Positions 29,138 through 39,726 are shown, numbered from the stretch's first letter. The stretch is 64,000 nucleotides of DNA from Rhodoferax ferrireducens (GCA_002083775.1 MTEI01000004.1:62001-126000), one strand, 5' to 3'. A program made the numbers and translations. The notes: generated from the letters alone by a model not told the origin.

Positions 29138-30084
29138 TGGCCCCCCAGCAGCACGTTCACCAGCAAGCCGATCACGCCCAGCAAAAAGGCGGTACCCAGA
29201 AATTCAGGCACGCGAAAGATGCGCATCTTGGCGCTCGCCGTCTCGATCATCGCCAGCAGCATGCCACCCACTGCCAGCTTGAACACCAGCACCGGCAGCG
29301 CCAGCAGCAGGGCCAGCGGTGCGTTGGCCTCGGCCACGCCCCATGGGAAAAACAGCGCTAGCCCGGCGCATGAATAGGCAAACAATTTGAGGCTGGCCGC
29401 CCACTCCATCAGCGCCAGATGGCGGGCGGAGTACTCCAGAATCATCGCCTCATGGATCATGGTGAGTTCCAGATGTGTGTCGGGGTTATCCACCGGCACG
29501 CGGGCGTTTTCCGCCAGCGACACCATGGTGAACGCCACCCCGGCCAGCAGCAGGCTGGGGTAGATGGCCAGTTCGCGATGCGCCAGCGTTTCCACAATCA
29601 CCGTCAGTGAGGTCGAGCCGGTGATCATCGAGGCGCAAAACAGCACCATCAGCAGGGCCGGCTCGGCCAGGAAACCCACCAGCATCTCGCGCCGTGCCCC
29701 CAGCGTGCCAAACGCCGTGCCCACATCCATGGCCGCCAGCGAGATGAACACCCGCGCCAGTGCAAACAGGCCCACCAGCGCAATGGCGTCCGCCGCAGGT
29801 GACAGCGGCAGGTCGGTCGACAGCGTGGGAATGATGGCACTGGCCAGCAACATGCAGCCAAACACCACATACGGCGTGAACCGGTACAGCGGCGAGGCGT
29901 GCTCGGCCATCAGCGACTCTTTGTTGAACAATTTATGCAGCATCAGGTAGGGCTGCAACAGGCTCGGTGCCGACTTGTTCTGCAGCCAATGCCGCCATTG
30001 GTTCACCCAACCGGTCAACAGCGGCGCCAGCAGCAGCGCCGTGACCAGGGCCAAAAATTGCGAAAAAACACCCAGCGCGCTCAT
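29134..30084 (-). CDS. Hydrogenase-4-like (Ehr) membrane subunit, HyfC/NuoH homologue
   Basis: A 316-residue membrane subunit of the NuoH/HyfC/HycD family, with about eight helices, that anchors the peripheral arm and forms the first half-channel. The family signature is clear as E-N-A-R-V-P-V-D-N-P-D-T-H-L-E-L-T-M near residues 196-213, the cytoplasmic loop that faces the proximal cluster. The start at 30084 overlaps the stop of the hyfB-like gene (ATGA). The frame stays open for 47 codons further, but that region is the hyfB end and is rejected as coding in this frame. Confidence 0.93.
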   Translation of the reverse strand: MSALGVFSQFLALVTALLLAPLLTGWVNQWRHWLQNKSAPSLLQPYLMLHKLFNKESLMAEHASPLYRFTPYVVFGCMLLASAIIPTLSTDLPLSPAADAIALVGLFALARVFISLAAMDVGTAFGTLGARREMLVGFLAEPALLMVLFCASMITGSTSLTVIVETLAHRELAIYPSLLLAGVAFTMVSLAENARVPVDNPDTHLELTMIHEAMILEYSARHLALMEWAASLKLFAYSCAGLALFFPWGVAEANAPLALLLALPVLVFKLAVGGMLLAMIETASAKMRIFRVPEFLGTAFLLGVIGLLVNVLLGGQ

Positions 30085-32105
30085 CGCTTGACCACCAATA
30101 ACACCACGATCAGGGTGAAAAAGCTGTACATCAGGTACACCGCAATACGCCCTTGCTGCAACAGCCCGACCAGTCTGGAGATTCTTTCCACCACCCGCGC
30201 TACTGGCAGATACAACCAGTACCACAGCGGGTCTTCCAACTTGACGCCGTAAACAGGCTTGTCATCAAAGGCGCTGGGCAACTGCTTGGTGATGCGAAAG
30301 AACGGCTCAAAGATCTGCCGGATGGGCTGGCCAAAACCCTCTGCGGTGTCCTGCATGCGGGCGGTTTGCCAAGGGTGACCACAGTCCCACGGTGGCACCC
30401 GGCGCAGCCGCCCGTGGTAGAGGCGGCGCACCAGCACAAAAGCCAGCCCAAAGGTCAGCACCACGCCCAGCAGGAAAATGGCCGGGGCGTAACTGGCGCG
30501 CTCCACACTCACCGGTACCAGCAGCCAGCCGTTGTCGGCCACGGTGTGCGTCAGCCCGGCGCCTACCAGGTGTTGCGTCACCGGATCCATCAGCGCGATC
30601 ACCTGGTTGGGGAACAGGCCCAGCATGACACAGCCCAGCACCAGCCACATCATGCCCAGGCGTTCCCAGCGCCCCGCATCGTGCGCCTGGGCCAATTTTT
30701 CCTCGCGCGGTTGGCCCAGAAAAATCACCCCGAAGTACTTGACCATGGTGAAGCCCGACAGCGCGGCAATCAGTGCGATCAACGCCGCCATCACCGGCAC
30801 CAGCATGTCCAGGAACGAACTGGGCAAGCCGGTGGTGAACAAAAAGCTCTGCAGCAACAGCCACTCGGCCACAAAGCCACCAAACGGTGGCAGGCCGGCA
30901 CAGGCCAGCACACCCACCAGCGTCGGCCAGGCCACCCAGGGCATGTAGCGAATCAAGCCGCCGAGCTTGCCCAGACTGCGCTCACCGGTGGCGTGCAGCA
31001 CCGCGCCGGTGCTGCAAAACAGCAGGCTCTTGAAGAAGGCATGGCTGAGCATGTGGTACATCGCCGCTGTGAGCGCCAAGGCTGAGAGCGCCTGCATGCC
31101 ATAACTGGAAAACAGCAGCGACAAACCCAAACCGGCGCACATCAGGCCAATGTTTTCAATGGAAGAGTAGGCCAGCAGGCGTTTCATTTCCACCTGCACG
31201 GTGGAAAACACCACCCCAAACAGCGCCGTGGTCAGCCCCAGACCCATCAACATCACGCCCCACCACCAAATGCGGGTCTGCAAAAGATCAAACGACACCC
31301 GCAAAATACCGTACAGGGCAATCTTGAGCATCACACCGCTCATCAATGCCGACACCGGCGAGGGCGCCGCCGGGTGCGCATCCGGCAGCCAGACGTGCAG
31401 CGGCAAGATACCTGCCTTGGCACCAAAGCCGAAGACGGCCAGCACAAACGCCACCGAAGCCCAGAACGGGTCCAACTGTTGCGCGCGCATATTGGCAAAG
31501 GTGTAGTCACCGGTATTGGCCTGCAGCACGCCAAAACACAGCAAGATGCCTAAAGCGCCCACATGCGCCACCAGCATATAGATATACCCGGCGTGGCGAA
31601 TTTCAGGAAGACGGTGGTTGGCCAGCACCAGAAAAAACGACGAAAACGCCATGGTTTCCCACATCACCATGAACACGTAGGCGTCGTCCGCCAGCACCAC
31701 CATCGCCATGCTGGCCAGAAACACGTGGTACTCCAGGCACAGCAAGCCCGGGGGTGTGCCTGCGCCCTTGCGGAAATAGCCCGCAGCAAAGGTGGACACC
31801 CCGGCGGAGACGCCGCCGATGAGCAGCAGGAAAAAAGCCGACAAACTGTCCAGCCGCAAATGAAAGGGCAACTGCGGCAAGCCCAGCGGCAACACCGCCA
31901 CTTCAGGGCTGGAGAAGGCCGCACTCAGCGCCACCGCCATCAAACCCACCGACAACATCGCCCCCAGCGGGAACAGCACCACCGCCACAAAGCGAAAACG
32001 CCGCAACGCCGCAACCCCCGCCGCACCAATCAGCAACCATCCCAAAACAACCGCCAACACCCAGTCCAGGTGGGTCCATGGCAGGGCTTGGGTCAGACTG
32101 TTCAT
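30081..32105 (-). CDS. Hydrogenase-4-like (Ehr) antiporter-like subunit, HyfB homologue
   Basis: A 674-residue membrane protein with about 16 helices, first gene of the Ehr run. It has the antiporter core (V-M-W-E-T-M-A-F-S-S-F with its helix-5 glutamate, G-F-G-A-K-A-G-I-L-P-L-H-V-W-L-P-D-A-H-P-A) and a C-terminal extension after about residue 500, including a soluble loop R-R-V-P-P-W-D-C-G-H-P-W. The W-D-C-G pattern is typical of HycC/HyfB and could bind something through its Cys and His. With HyfF it makes two antiporter-like subunits, one fewer than E. coli Hyf, which also has HyfD. The promoter should lie in the 140-base gap to the divergent DUF3460 gene. Confidence 0.93.
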   Translation of the reverse strand: MNSLTQALPWTHLDWVLAVVLGWLLIGAAGVAALRRFRFVAVVLFPLGAMLSVGLMAVALSAAFSSPEVAVLPLGLPQLPFHLRLDSLSAFFLLLIGGVSAGVSTFAAGYFRKGAGTPPGLLCLEYHVFLASMAMVVLADDAYVFMVMWETMAFSSFFLVLANHRLPEIRHAGYIYMLVAHVGALGILLCFGVLQANTGDYTFANMRAQQLDPFWASVAFVLAVFGFGAKAGILPLHVWLPDAHPAAPSPVSALMSGVMLKIALYGILRVSFDLLQTRIWWWGVMLMGLGLTTALFGVVFSTVQVEMKRLLAYSSIENIGLMCAGLGLSLLFSSYGMQALSALALTAAMYHMLSHAFFKSLLFCSTGAVLHATGERSLGKLGGLIRYMPWVAWPTLVGVLACAGLPPFGGFVAEWLLLQSFLFTTGLPSSFLDMLVPVMAALIALIAALSGFTMVKYFGVIFLGQPREEKLAQAHDAGRWERLGMMWLVLGCVMLGLFPNQVIALMDPVTQHLVGAGLTHTVADNGWLLVPVSVERASYAPAIFLLGVVLTFGLAFVLVRRLYHGRLRRVPPWDCGHPWQTARMQDTAEGFGQPIRQIFEPFFRITKQLPSAFDDKPVYGVKLEDPLWYWLYLPVARVVERISRLVGLLQQGRIAVYLMYSFFTLIVVLLVVKR

Positions 32106-32184
32106 TAAGCGTTAACAAAGTAGAGCGGGGTGGGCTCGAATATTACACCCTGCCCTTTTTATCCCTTCACCTTGGGTGCCGCAC

Positions 32185-32208
32185 GCCAAGCCGGGCAACG
32201 GGCTTGGC
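32185..32208. other. Hairpin between divergent hyfB-like and DUF3460 genes
   Basis: GCCAAGCC (32185-32192) and GGCTTGGC (32201-32208) are perfect inverted arms around an 8-base loop. Lying in a divergent promoter region, it could be an operator or simply an RNA hairpin in a leader. No regulator can be named. Confidence 0.4.
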
Positions 32209-32246
32209 AAGTGGCGGGCTAAAATAACAGCAACAGGCCCTACACC

Positions 32247-32453
32247 ATGAACATTTTTTACCGTCCCCAGTACGTTTCTGAAGCCACCAAGTTCATCAAT
32301 GAACTGAAGGCGAAAAACCCGGCTTTGGAAGCAAGCCAGCGCCAGGGCCGCAGCCTGTTGTGGGACAAAGCGGTTGACCGTGAGGCTTGGCGCGAATTCC
32401 GGGCCGCCGAGGTGGCGCAAAAGCCCTACGTCTACCAGAACAAGGCTGATTAA
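32247..32453 (+). CDS. DUF3460 small protein
   Basis: A 68-residue soluble protein beginning MNIFYRPQYVSEATKFI and ending A-Q-K-P-Y-V-Y-Q-N. It matches the small DUF3460 family found in Burkholderiales, which commonly lies beside scpA and pan genes as it does here. It is rich in Lys, Arg and Glu and has no membrane segment. The function is unknown. Its 74-base gap to scpA is mostly a diverged copy of the interspersed repeat. Confidence 0.88.
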   Translation: MNIFYRPQYVSEATKFINELKAKNPALEASQRQGRSLLWDKAVDREAWREFRAAEVAQKPYVYQNKAD

Positions 32454-32459
32454 CAAGGC

Positions 32460-32513
32460 TTTTGGGCCTCCAGCCCATATTCAACAAGCCTCTCTAGCTA
32501 TTTAAGTAATAGC
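32460..32513 (+). repeat. Interspersed repeat, copy 6 (between DUF3460 and scpA)
   Basis: The plus strand reads TTTTGGGCCTCCAGCCCATA, then TTCAACAAGCC, then TCTCTAGCTATTTAAG. The first half fits the family well. The second arm is diverged, but the trailing TAGCTAT is retained. Confidence 0.65.
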
Positions 32514-32527
32514 ATTTAATCCGCGTC

Positions 32528-33376
32528 ATGGTGGCATCGGCAGTGCCGGACAACTCAGATTCAGCCGCTGGCATGAGCATGCCCACGGTGGTGGACCAGG
32601 TGGCGGTGGCACGGCTGTACGGCGAGCCACTCTTCAGCCTGCCGCAGGATTTGTACATTCCGCCCGACGCGCTGGAGGTCTTTCTGGAGGCTTTTGAGGG
32701 CCCGCTGGACCTGCTGCTGTACCTGATCCGGCGACAAAACTTCAACATTCTCGACATCCCCATGGCCGGCCTGACGCGCCAGTACATGAGCTATGTGGAA
32801 GAGATCCGCCAGCGCAACCTGGAACTGGCGGCCGAATACCTGCTGATGGCGGCGATGCTGATCGAGATCAAATCACGCATGCTGCTGCCCCCCAAACACG
32901 TGGCGCAGGGCCAGGAGGCAGAAGACCCGCGCGCTGAACTGGTGCGCCGCCTGCTGGAGTACGAGCAAATCAAGTTGGCCGCCGCCCGGCTCAATGCCGC
33001 GCCACAATTTGGGCGCGACTTTCTGGTGGCACAGGTTTATATCGAGCAGTCGCTGCAGCCGCGTTTTGCCGATGTGAACGTGAGCGAGCTTCAGGAAGCC
33101 TGGGCAGCCATCCTGCAGCGGGCCAAGCTGGTGCAGCACCACCGCATCACCCGCGAGGAGCTGTCGGTACGCGAACACATGAGCATGGTGCTCAAGCGCC
33201 TGCAAGGGCAGCGTTTTGTCGAATTTGAAGACCTGTTCAACCCGCAAAAAGGCGCCCCGGTGCTGGTGGTTACCTTCATTGCGCTGCTGGAACTGGCCAA
33301 GGAAACCCTGATCGAGATCACCCAAGCCGAGGCTTTTGCACCGATTTATGTGCGCCTGGCCTACACCCCGTCCTGA
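32528..33376 (+). CDS. scpA: Segregation and condensation protein A
   Basis: This kleisin subunit bridges SMC heads with ScpB in chromosome condensation. The 282-residue protein carries the family opening [13 protein letters not shown] near residues 58-70, then [10 protein letters not shown] and the [16 protein letters not shown] helix. The C-terminal winged helix ends near A-P-I-Y-V-R-L. About 50 residues before the core are variable. The start at 32528 is the first ATG; M at 32573 or 32579 is possible. No scpB is in the window. Confidence 0.93.
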   Translation: MVASAVPDNSDSAAGMSMPTVVDQVAVARLYGEPLFSLPQDLYIPPDALEVFLEAFEGPLDLLLYLIRRQNFNILDIPMAGLTRQYMSYVEEIRQRNLELAAEYLLMAAMLIEIKSRMLLPPKHVAQGQEAEDPRAELVRRLLEYEQIKLAAARLNAAPQFGRDFLVAQVYIEQSLQPRFADVNVSELQEAWAAILQRAKLVQHHRITREELSVREHMSMVLKRLQGQRFVEFEDLFNPQKGAPVLVVTFIALLELAKETLIEITQAEAFAPIYVRLAYTPS

Positions 33377-33396
33377 AAACCTACACTGCTGTCCCC

Positions 33397-35001
33397 ATGA
33401 ACCCACGTATTGCCTTAACCGCCCCCCGCCCCCCTTTGGTGTTCGATGTCCTGATCGTCGGCAGCGGTCTCGCGGGCCTGAGCGCCGCACTGCTGCTGGC
33501 GCCTGACAAAAAAGTGGCGGTGATCACCAAGCGTGCGGTCATGGAAGGCTCCAGCGGCTGGGCGCAGGGCGGCATTGCTGCCGTGTGGAACAAGGACGAC
33601 AGTTTTGAGGCTCATATCCACGACACGCAAATCGCTGGTGCCGGCCTGTGCGACCTGGACGCCACCCGCTTTGTGGTGGAAAACGCGCCCAAGGCGATTG
33701 CCTGGCTGCAAACCATGGGTGTGCCGTTTTCTCAGGAAGACGGCCACCTGCACCTCACACGCGAAGGCGGCCACAGCGCGCGGCGCATCGTGCACGTAAC
33801 CGATGCCACCGGCGCGGCAGTACAAAGCACCCTGATCGAAGCCGCCAAGAAAACGCCCAACATCACGCTGTTTGAGCAACACACGCTGGTGGACCTGATC
33901 ACCAGCAACAAGCTTGGCCAGACCGAGAAGCGCTGTTTGGGCCTGTACGCGCTGGACAGTGACACCGACGAAGTCATCACCTTCGAAGCGCCGCAGACCA
34001 TCCTGGCCACCGGCGGCGCCGGCAAGGTGTATCTGTACACCACCAACCCCGACACCGCCACCGGTGACGGCATTGCAGCCGCCTGGCGCGCCGGTTGTCG
34101 GGTGCAGAACATGGAGTTCATCCAGTTCCACCCCACCTGCCTGTACCACCCACACGCCAAGTCGTTTTTGATCAGCGAAGCGGTGCGCGGTGAAGGTGGC
34201 CGCCTGCTGCTGCCCGACGGCACGCGCTTCATGCCGAATCACGACCCACGGCTGGAACTCGCCCCGCGTGACGTGGTGGCCCGCGCCATCGACTTCGAGA
34301 TGAAAAAAGGCGGCTTTGACTGCGTTTACCTCGACATTTCTCACCAGCCGAAAACTTTTTTGCTGGAACACTTTCCCAACATCTACGCGCGCTGTCTGGA
34401 GTTGGGCATCGACATCTCCAAACAGCCCATTCCGGTGGTGCCCGCAGCGCATTACACCTGCGGCGGCGTGCTGGCCGACCTGCATGGCCGCACCGACATA
34501 CCCGGCCTGTACGCCATTGGCGAGACCGCGTGCAGCGGCTTGCATGGCGCCAACCGGCTGGCCAGCAACTCGCTGGTGGAGTGCATGGTATTTGCCCAGG
34601 CCACCACCACCGACATCGCCCAATCCGCCCCACAAGCTGCCGTGGCGCTGCCGGCCTGGGATGAGAGCCGGGTGATTGACGCGGACGAAACCGTGGTGAT
34701 CTCGCACAACTGGGACGAATTGCGCCGCTTCATGTGGGACTATGTGGGCATCGTGCGAACCAACAAGCGACTGGAGCGCGCCGCGCACCGCATTGCGCTG
34801 CTGCAAGACGAAATCCAGGAGTTTTACGCGCACTTTCACGTCACCCGCGACCTGCTGGAGTTGCGCAACCTGGTGCTGGTGGCCGACCTGATCGTGCGCA
34901 GCGCCCAGGCGCGCCACGAGAGCCGCGGCCTGCACTTCAGCCGCGATTACCCTGATTTGTTGCCCGAGGCGCTGCCCACCATTTTGAGCCCCCAGGCGTA
35001 A
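33397..35001 (+). CDS. nadB: L-aspartate oxidase
   Basis: FAD enzyme oxidising L-aspartate to iminoaspartate, the first step of de novo NAD synthesis; the product is used by NadA. The 534-residue protein has the FAD-binding G-S-G-L-A-G (residues 22-27) and the active-site block [10 protein letters not shown] near 51-60. It also has the G-G-A-G-K-V-Y motif and the T-C-G-G-V substrate loop near 350, then [16 protein letters not shown]. It starts 20 bases after scpA, so a shared transcript is likely. nadC-nadA lie about 6 kb away on the other strand. Confidence 0.97.
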   Translation: MNPRIALTAPRPPLVFDVLIVGSGLAGLSAALLLAPDKKVAVITKRAVMEGSSGWAQGGIAAVWNKDDSFEAHIHDTQIAGAGLCDLDATRFVVENAPKAIAWLQTMGVPFSQEDGHLHLTREGGHSARRIVHVTDATGAAVQSTLIEAAKKTPNITLFEQHTLVDLITSNKLGQTEKRCLGLYALDSDTDEVITFEAPQTILATGGAGKVYLYTTNPDTATGDGIAAAWRAGCRVQNMEFIQFHPTCLYHPHAKSFLISEAVRGEGGRLLLPDGTRFMPNHDPRLELAPRDVVARAIDFEMKKGGFDCVYLDISHQPKTFLLEHFPNIYARCLELGIDISKQPIPVVPAAHYTCGGVLADLHGRTDIPGLYAIGETACSGLHGANRLASNSLVECMVFAQATTTDIAQSAPQAAVALPAWDESRVIDADETVVISHNWDELRRFMWDYVGIVRTNKRLERAAHRIALLQDEIQEFYAHFHVTRDLLELRNLVLVADLIVRSAQARHESRGLHFSRDYPDLLPEALPTILSPQA

Positions 35002-35057
35002 GCCACCAGCCCTGCGCCTGGGTTAGACTCGCGCCACTTTTTTGGGGAGATTCCCGC

Positions 35058-35957
35058 ATGACCGAGCCCACCGCCCAGAACGGCACACCTTACGGCACCC
35101 TGCCCCCCGCCAGCAGCCCGGCCACACGCAAGCCGGTGAGTCTGCCGCGCCTGCTGGAAATGCACGCCCGTGGCGAAAAAATCGTCATGCTCACCGCCTA
35201 CGACGCCACCTTTGCCGCCGTGGCCGATGCCGCCGGGGTGGAATGCATTCTGGTCGGTGACTCACTGGGCATGGTCTGCCAGGGCCTCTCCAGCACCGTG
35301 GGCGTGGCACTGGAAACCATGCGTTACCACGTGGAATGTGTCACGCGCGGCGTGCGCCGGGTGCAAGGCACGGCCTGGATCATTGGCGACCTGCCGTTTG
35401 GCACCTACCACGAGTCCAAAGAGCAGGCGCTGCGCAGCGCCGCGGTGCTGATGCAGGCCGGTGCCCATATGGTCAAACTCGAAGGTGGCGGCTGGACGGC
35501 TGACACGGTGCGTTTTCTGGTGGAGCGCGGCATTCCGGTGTGCGCGCACCTGGGGCTGACGCCGCAAACCGTGCACGCCCTAGGTGGCTACCGGGTGCAG
35601 GGCAAAACCATCGAATCCGCCAGCATCATGAAGCGCCACGCGCATGAATTGCAAGACGCCGGCGCGGCCTTGCTGGTGCTGGAAATGGTGCCTGCCAACC
35701 TGTCGGCTGAGCTGACTGCCGAACTGCCGCACTGCCCGACCATCGGCATTGGCGCGGGCAACGGCACCGCAGGCCAAGTGCTGGTGTTGCACGACATGCT
35801 GGGCCTAAACCTGGGCAAAAACCCGAAGTTTGTACGCAACTTCATGGCCGAGCTGCCCGGTATTGCGGGCCAACATGGCATCAAGGAAGCCATTGCCGCG
35901 TATGTGCAAGCCGTCAAAAACGGCAGTTTCCCGGACAACACCCAGCACGCCTGGTGA
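35058..35957 (+). CDS. panB: 3-methyl-2-oxobutanoate hydroxymethyltransferase
   Basis: First committed enzyme of pantothenate synthesis: it adds a hydroxymethyl group from methylene-tetrahydrofolate to ketoisovalerate, giving ketopantoate. The 299-residue protein shows [18 protein letters not shown] with the metal-binding Asp, and V-K-L-E-G-G. A C-terminal [14 protein letters not shown] block follows. About 28 N-terminal residues are extra compared with short homologues. GGGGAG precedes the ATG. panC follows after a gap containing an interspersed repeat. Confidence 0.97.
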   Translation: MTEPTAQNGTPYGTLPPASSPATRKPVSLPRLLEMHARGEKIVMLTAYDATFAAVADAAGVECILVGDSLGMVCQGLSSTVGVALETMRYHVECVTRGVRRVQGTAWIIGDLPFGTYHESKEQALRSAAVLMQAGAHMVKLEGGGWTADTVRFLVERGIPVCAHLGLTPQTVHALGGYRVQGKTIESASIMKRHAHELQDAGAALLVLEMVPANLSAELTAELPHCPTIGIGAGNGTAGQVLVLHDMLGLNLGKNPKFVRNFMAELPGIAGQHGIKEAIAAYVQAVKNGSFPDNTQHAW

Positions 35958-36932
<975 letters not shown>

Positions 36933-36965
36933 AGCCACCCCCGCCAAAAGGGAGACCGAACCGGC

Positions 36966-38183
36966 TCAAACGGCTCGCGACAGCACCACACAGTTGCGTG
37001 ACAGGCTTTTGGCCTCGTACAACGCCACGTCGGCAGCCTTCAACAAGTGCTCCCGAGAGGCCGACTCATCGGGAATCCCTGACGCCACACCCAGACTGAC
37101 AGTGACCACGCTGCCGTCTGGTGAACTGGCGTGTGGCAGTTGTTCAGCACGTAGCGCCTTCAGGATCAACTGGGCCGTTTCCGCTGCCTGCTCACCAGAG
37201 ACCCCTGGCAGTACCACCACAAATTCTTCGCCACCGTAGCGTGCCGCCAACTCCCCCGCCCGCCGCACCGAGGCCCGCAGCACTTCGGCCACCCGTTGCA
37301 GGCACCTGTCACCCTGTTGGTGGCCATAGTGGTCGTTGTAGAGCTTGAAGTGATCCACATCCAGCATGATCACTGCCAGCGGCGTGGCCTGACGCTGCGC
37401 CCGACACCATTCCTGCTCCCAATAACTGTCAAAACGGCGACGGTTTGCCAAACCAGTCAAGCTGTCGGTGGTGCTCAGGCTTTCCAGCTGGCTGTTGGCT
37501 TCCTGAAGCTCGGCGGTGCGCCGTTTCACGGTTTCTTCCAATGCCTCGTTGGCCTGCGTGACCTCTGAGCGCAAGCGCACTTGCTCAGCCAAATCGGCCT
37601 GCAACCGGCTGGAATAGCGCCAACCCGCCCACAGCAGCAGCACTGCAGCCGCCAGACGCAGCACCAGCGAGGCCTGCCGCAGGTAGTCTTGCCGCTGGGC
37701 GGCGTTGGCCAGCTCAATGTTCAACGAACCCACCACCGAATCGCTGTTGATTTCATACAGCTTGAGCGCCATGACGTAGTCACCCCCCAGCAGCGCCTGG
37801 TAGGCGGCCTCCCAACGGTCATCCCGCATGTGTCCAAAGGCTTGGTTTTCAACCAACCGCAAGGCCTGCTGCTCCTGAGCCAGCGCCAACATGTCGGACG
37901 CTACGGTCATGTGCTGCGTCAGCGCCAGCAGACCGTTCATGGTGGCTTCCAGCTCGGTTTGCACAGAGTTGTAACTGGCCGCCCGCAGGGTGTTTTTTTC
38001 GGCCACGGCAAGCGACATGGAACTGGTCAGCGACTGGTTGAGCCGCACCAGGCGCTCCAGGCCAACCTGCATCTGCACATTCTGCGCATGCATCTGTTCA
38101 CCCTTGAGGTCAGCATAAAAACCCAACCCGATGGTGAGCAACAAAATGCCGACGGCAATGTGGATGCTGCCCAGAAAACGCAT
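36966..38183 (-). CDS. Membrane diguanylate cyclase with periplasmic helical sensor
   Basis: A 405-residue GGDEF protein. Helix 1 (residues about 7-25) and helix 2 (173-190) enclose a periplasmic, mostly helical four-helix-bundle-like sensor. A coiled coil (196-236) leads to the GGDEF domain with G-G-E-E-F at 317-321. The inhibitory I-site is altered: R-A-G-E stands where RxxD is expected, so product feedback may be weak. It follows a periplasmic ABC-type binding-protein gene by 18 bases on the same strand, the second such pairing in this window. Confidence 0.93.
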   Translation of the reverse strand: MRFLGSIHIAVGILLLTIGLGFYADLKGEQMHAQNVQMQVGLERLVRLNQSLTSSMSLAVAEKNTLRAASYNSVQTELEATMNGLLALTQHMTVASDMLALAQEQQALRLVENQAFGHMRDDRWEAAYQALLGGDYVMALKLYEINSDSVVGSLNIELANAAQRQDYLRQASLVLRLAAAVLLLWAGWRYSSRLQADLAEQVRLRSEVTQANEALEETVKRRTAELQEANSQLESLSTTDSLTGLANRRRFDSYWEQEWCRAQRQATPLAVIMLDVDHFKLYNDHYGHQQGDRCLQRVAEVLRASVRRAGELAARYGGEEFVVVLPGVSGEQAAETAQLILKALRAEQLPHASSPDGSVVTVSLGVASGIPDESASREHLLKAADVALYEAKSLSRNCVVLSRAV

Positions 38184-38201
38184 GCGACGCCTGCGCTATG
38201 T

Positions 38202-39197
38202 TCAGTTGATGATCTTGTCGGCCCGGGCCAGCAACTCTGGCGCCAGGGTAAGACCTTGCGCCTTGGCCGCGCGGGTGTTGATGACCAGGCTGAATTTCTC
38301 AACCGGTCCCCAGGGCACCTCGCCAGGCTTGATGCCTTTGAGCACCAGCGCCGCCTTTTTACCGGCGGCGTAACCCACCAGAAAATAGTCAAGTCCGTAG
38401 GCCATGACCGCACCCCGCACCACGCTGTCAGTGTCACCGGCAAACAGGGCAATCTTGCGCTGGTCACAGACCCGTGCGATGGCTTCCAGCTCGGCCACCG
38501 TGGTGTTGTCAGACGTGATGGTCAGGGCTTGCACCCGGTCTGCCAACAAGGCTGCCGCCTGCGCCACCTCGGCCCTGCTGCTGACAGTGGCCTCCACCAA
38601 CGTCAACCCCAAGCCCTTGGCCGCCTCGCGCATGACCAGGATATGGGAGAGCGAATTGGTCTCTTTCGGGTTATAGATGGTGCCCCAGACCTTGGCTTGC
38701 GGTGCCGCCCGCGCATAGGTTTCAAACTGCAGCCGCACCGGCCACAAATCACTCAGACCCGTGACCTGCGTGCCGGTTTTTTGACCTGGCGCGCTGCCCT
38801 TGGGCACAATGCCTGCGCCCACCGGGTCGGTGACGGACGAAAAAACCACCGGAATCCGGGTGCCGGTGCGGATCACCGCTTGAGCGGTGGGTGTGGCAAT
38901 AGCGTGAATCAGGTCCACCTGGCTGGCGACAAATTCCCGGGCGATGACCTCGGCAGCCGCCATGTCGCCACCAGCGTTGCGCCGCACAAAGGTCACATTC
39001 ACACCCTCTTTGAAGCCGGAGCTGGCCAACCCCGCCTCAAAGCCTTTTTCATCCGCGTCAAGCGCAGCATGAGAGACGATTTTGGCAACGCCAATACGAA
39101 ACGTCTTCGCCCCCTGTGCCCAAGACATCGCAGGCAGCACCATCAGCGCAGCCGTCAGGGCCACAAGCGGGCGGCGGGACAGGGCAAACGTTGGCAT
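38202..39197 (-). CDS. ABC transporter substrate-binding protein (ABC_sub_bind/TrpX-like)
   Basis: A 331-residue periplasmic protein of the family that includes TrpX-like aromatic amino-acid binders. The signal peptide MPTFALSRRPLVALTAALMV ends at A-M-S-W-A. The conserved pieces A-I-A-T-P-T-A-Q-A and V-F-S-S-V-T-D-P-V-G-A follow, then a C-terminal G-Y-A-A-G-K-K-A-A. The start at 39197 gives a clean signal peptide; an ATG at 39224 adds nine residues. No permease or ATPase gene is adjacent; the next gene is a diguanylate cyclase. Ligand sensing for that cyclase is a reasonable inference. Confidence 0.88.
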   Translation of the reverse strand: MPTFALSRRPLVALTAALMVLPAMSWAQGAKTFRIGVAKIVSHAALDADEKGFEAGLASSGFKEGVNVTFVRRNAGGDMAAAEVIAREFVASQVDLIHAIATPTAQAVIRTGTRIPVVFSSVTDPVGAGIVPKGSAPGQKTGTQVTGLSDLWPVRLQFETYARAAPQAKVWGTIYNPKETNSLSHILVMREAAKGLGLTLVEATVSSRAEVAQAAALLADRVQALTITSDNTTVAELEAIARVCDQRKIALFAGDTDSVVRGAVMAYGLDYFLVGYAAGKKAALVLKGIKPGEVPWGPVEKFSLVINTRAAKAQGLTLAPELLARADKIIN

Positions 39198-39350
39198 GGA
39201 ACAAGGTTTTTCTGGTGGCTTCATGAACAGATCATCGGCGAAAAAGCGACAACGCGGAAGTGGCAGCGACCACCGTCGTGAACGCCTTCAAAACGTGGTT
39301 TGGCCCCCACCACGATGCGCAGCCGCCAGCGCTCATGCCCCATCGCCCGG

Positions 39351-39644
39351 TCAGGCAGCGGGTGACTTATAAAACGCCTCAACCTTGCCCTTGACCTTGA
39401 TCAGCAGCGGTTTGCCGTGGCGGTCGCGGGTTTTACCGGCGGGCACCTTGACCCAGCCTTCGCTCAGGCAATATTCCTCCACGTCGGTGCGTTCATTGCC
39501 GTTGAGGCGGATGCCGATGTCATGCTCAAAAACGGCAGCGTTGTAAAACGGGCTGTTGGCGTGGCTGGACAAATGGTCTGGCAGCTCGGGGCGGGTGGTG
39601 TCGGTCTGGGCTTCGGGGGTGGTGTCGGTCATGGTGTCGGTCAA
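39351..39644 (-). CDS. DUF3297 protein
   Basis: A 97-residue soluble protein. The conserved DUF3297 core starts at about residue 21 (L-P-D-H-L-S-S-H-A-N-S-P-F-Y) and includes D-I-G-I-R-L-N-G and V-E-E-Y-C-L-S-E-G-W-V. The first 20 residues are a Thr- and Asp-rich tail not usually conserved. The function is unknown. It lies downstream of nadA, separated by the repeat that contains the nadA stop codon. Confidence 0.88.
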   Translation of the reverse strand: MTDTMTDTTPEAQTDTTRPELPDHLSSHANSPFYNAAVFEHDIGIRLNGNERTDVEEYCLSEGWVKVPAGKTRDRHGKPLLIKVKGKVEAFYKSPAA

Positions 39645-39677
39645 GTTGTTATCCGCAAAAACAGCGGTTTTTATTCA

Positions 39678-39726
39678 TTTTGATAGCTACTCAGGCAGCA
39701 CCAATATGGGCTACAAGCCCTTTTGG
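39678..39726 (-). repeat. Interspersed repeat, copy 8 (3' end of nadA)
   Basis: On the minus strand: AAAAGGGCTTGTAGCCCATA, TTGGTGCTGCCTGAG, TAGCTATCAAAAT. The TGA in C-C-T-G-A-G is the nadA stop codon (39691-39693), so the last residues of NadA ([10 protein letters not shown]) are repeat-encoded. Confidence 0.85.

Noticed and set aside
24897..32105. Active NiFe hydrogenase or formate hydrogenlyase
   Set aside because: The nickel-binding cysteines are absent and there are no maturation, ferredoxin or formate dehydrogenase genes, so a hydrogenase call is not supported.
37581..39281. 566-codon open frame antisense to the cyclase and binding-protein genes
   Set aside because: Same kind of shadow: it spans two convincing genes and the gap between them, with no recognisable protein content.
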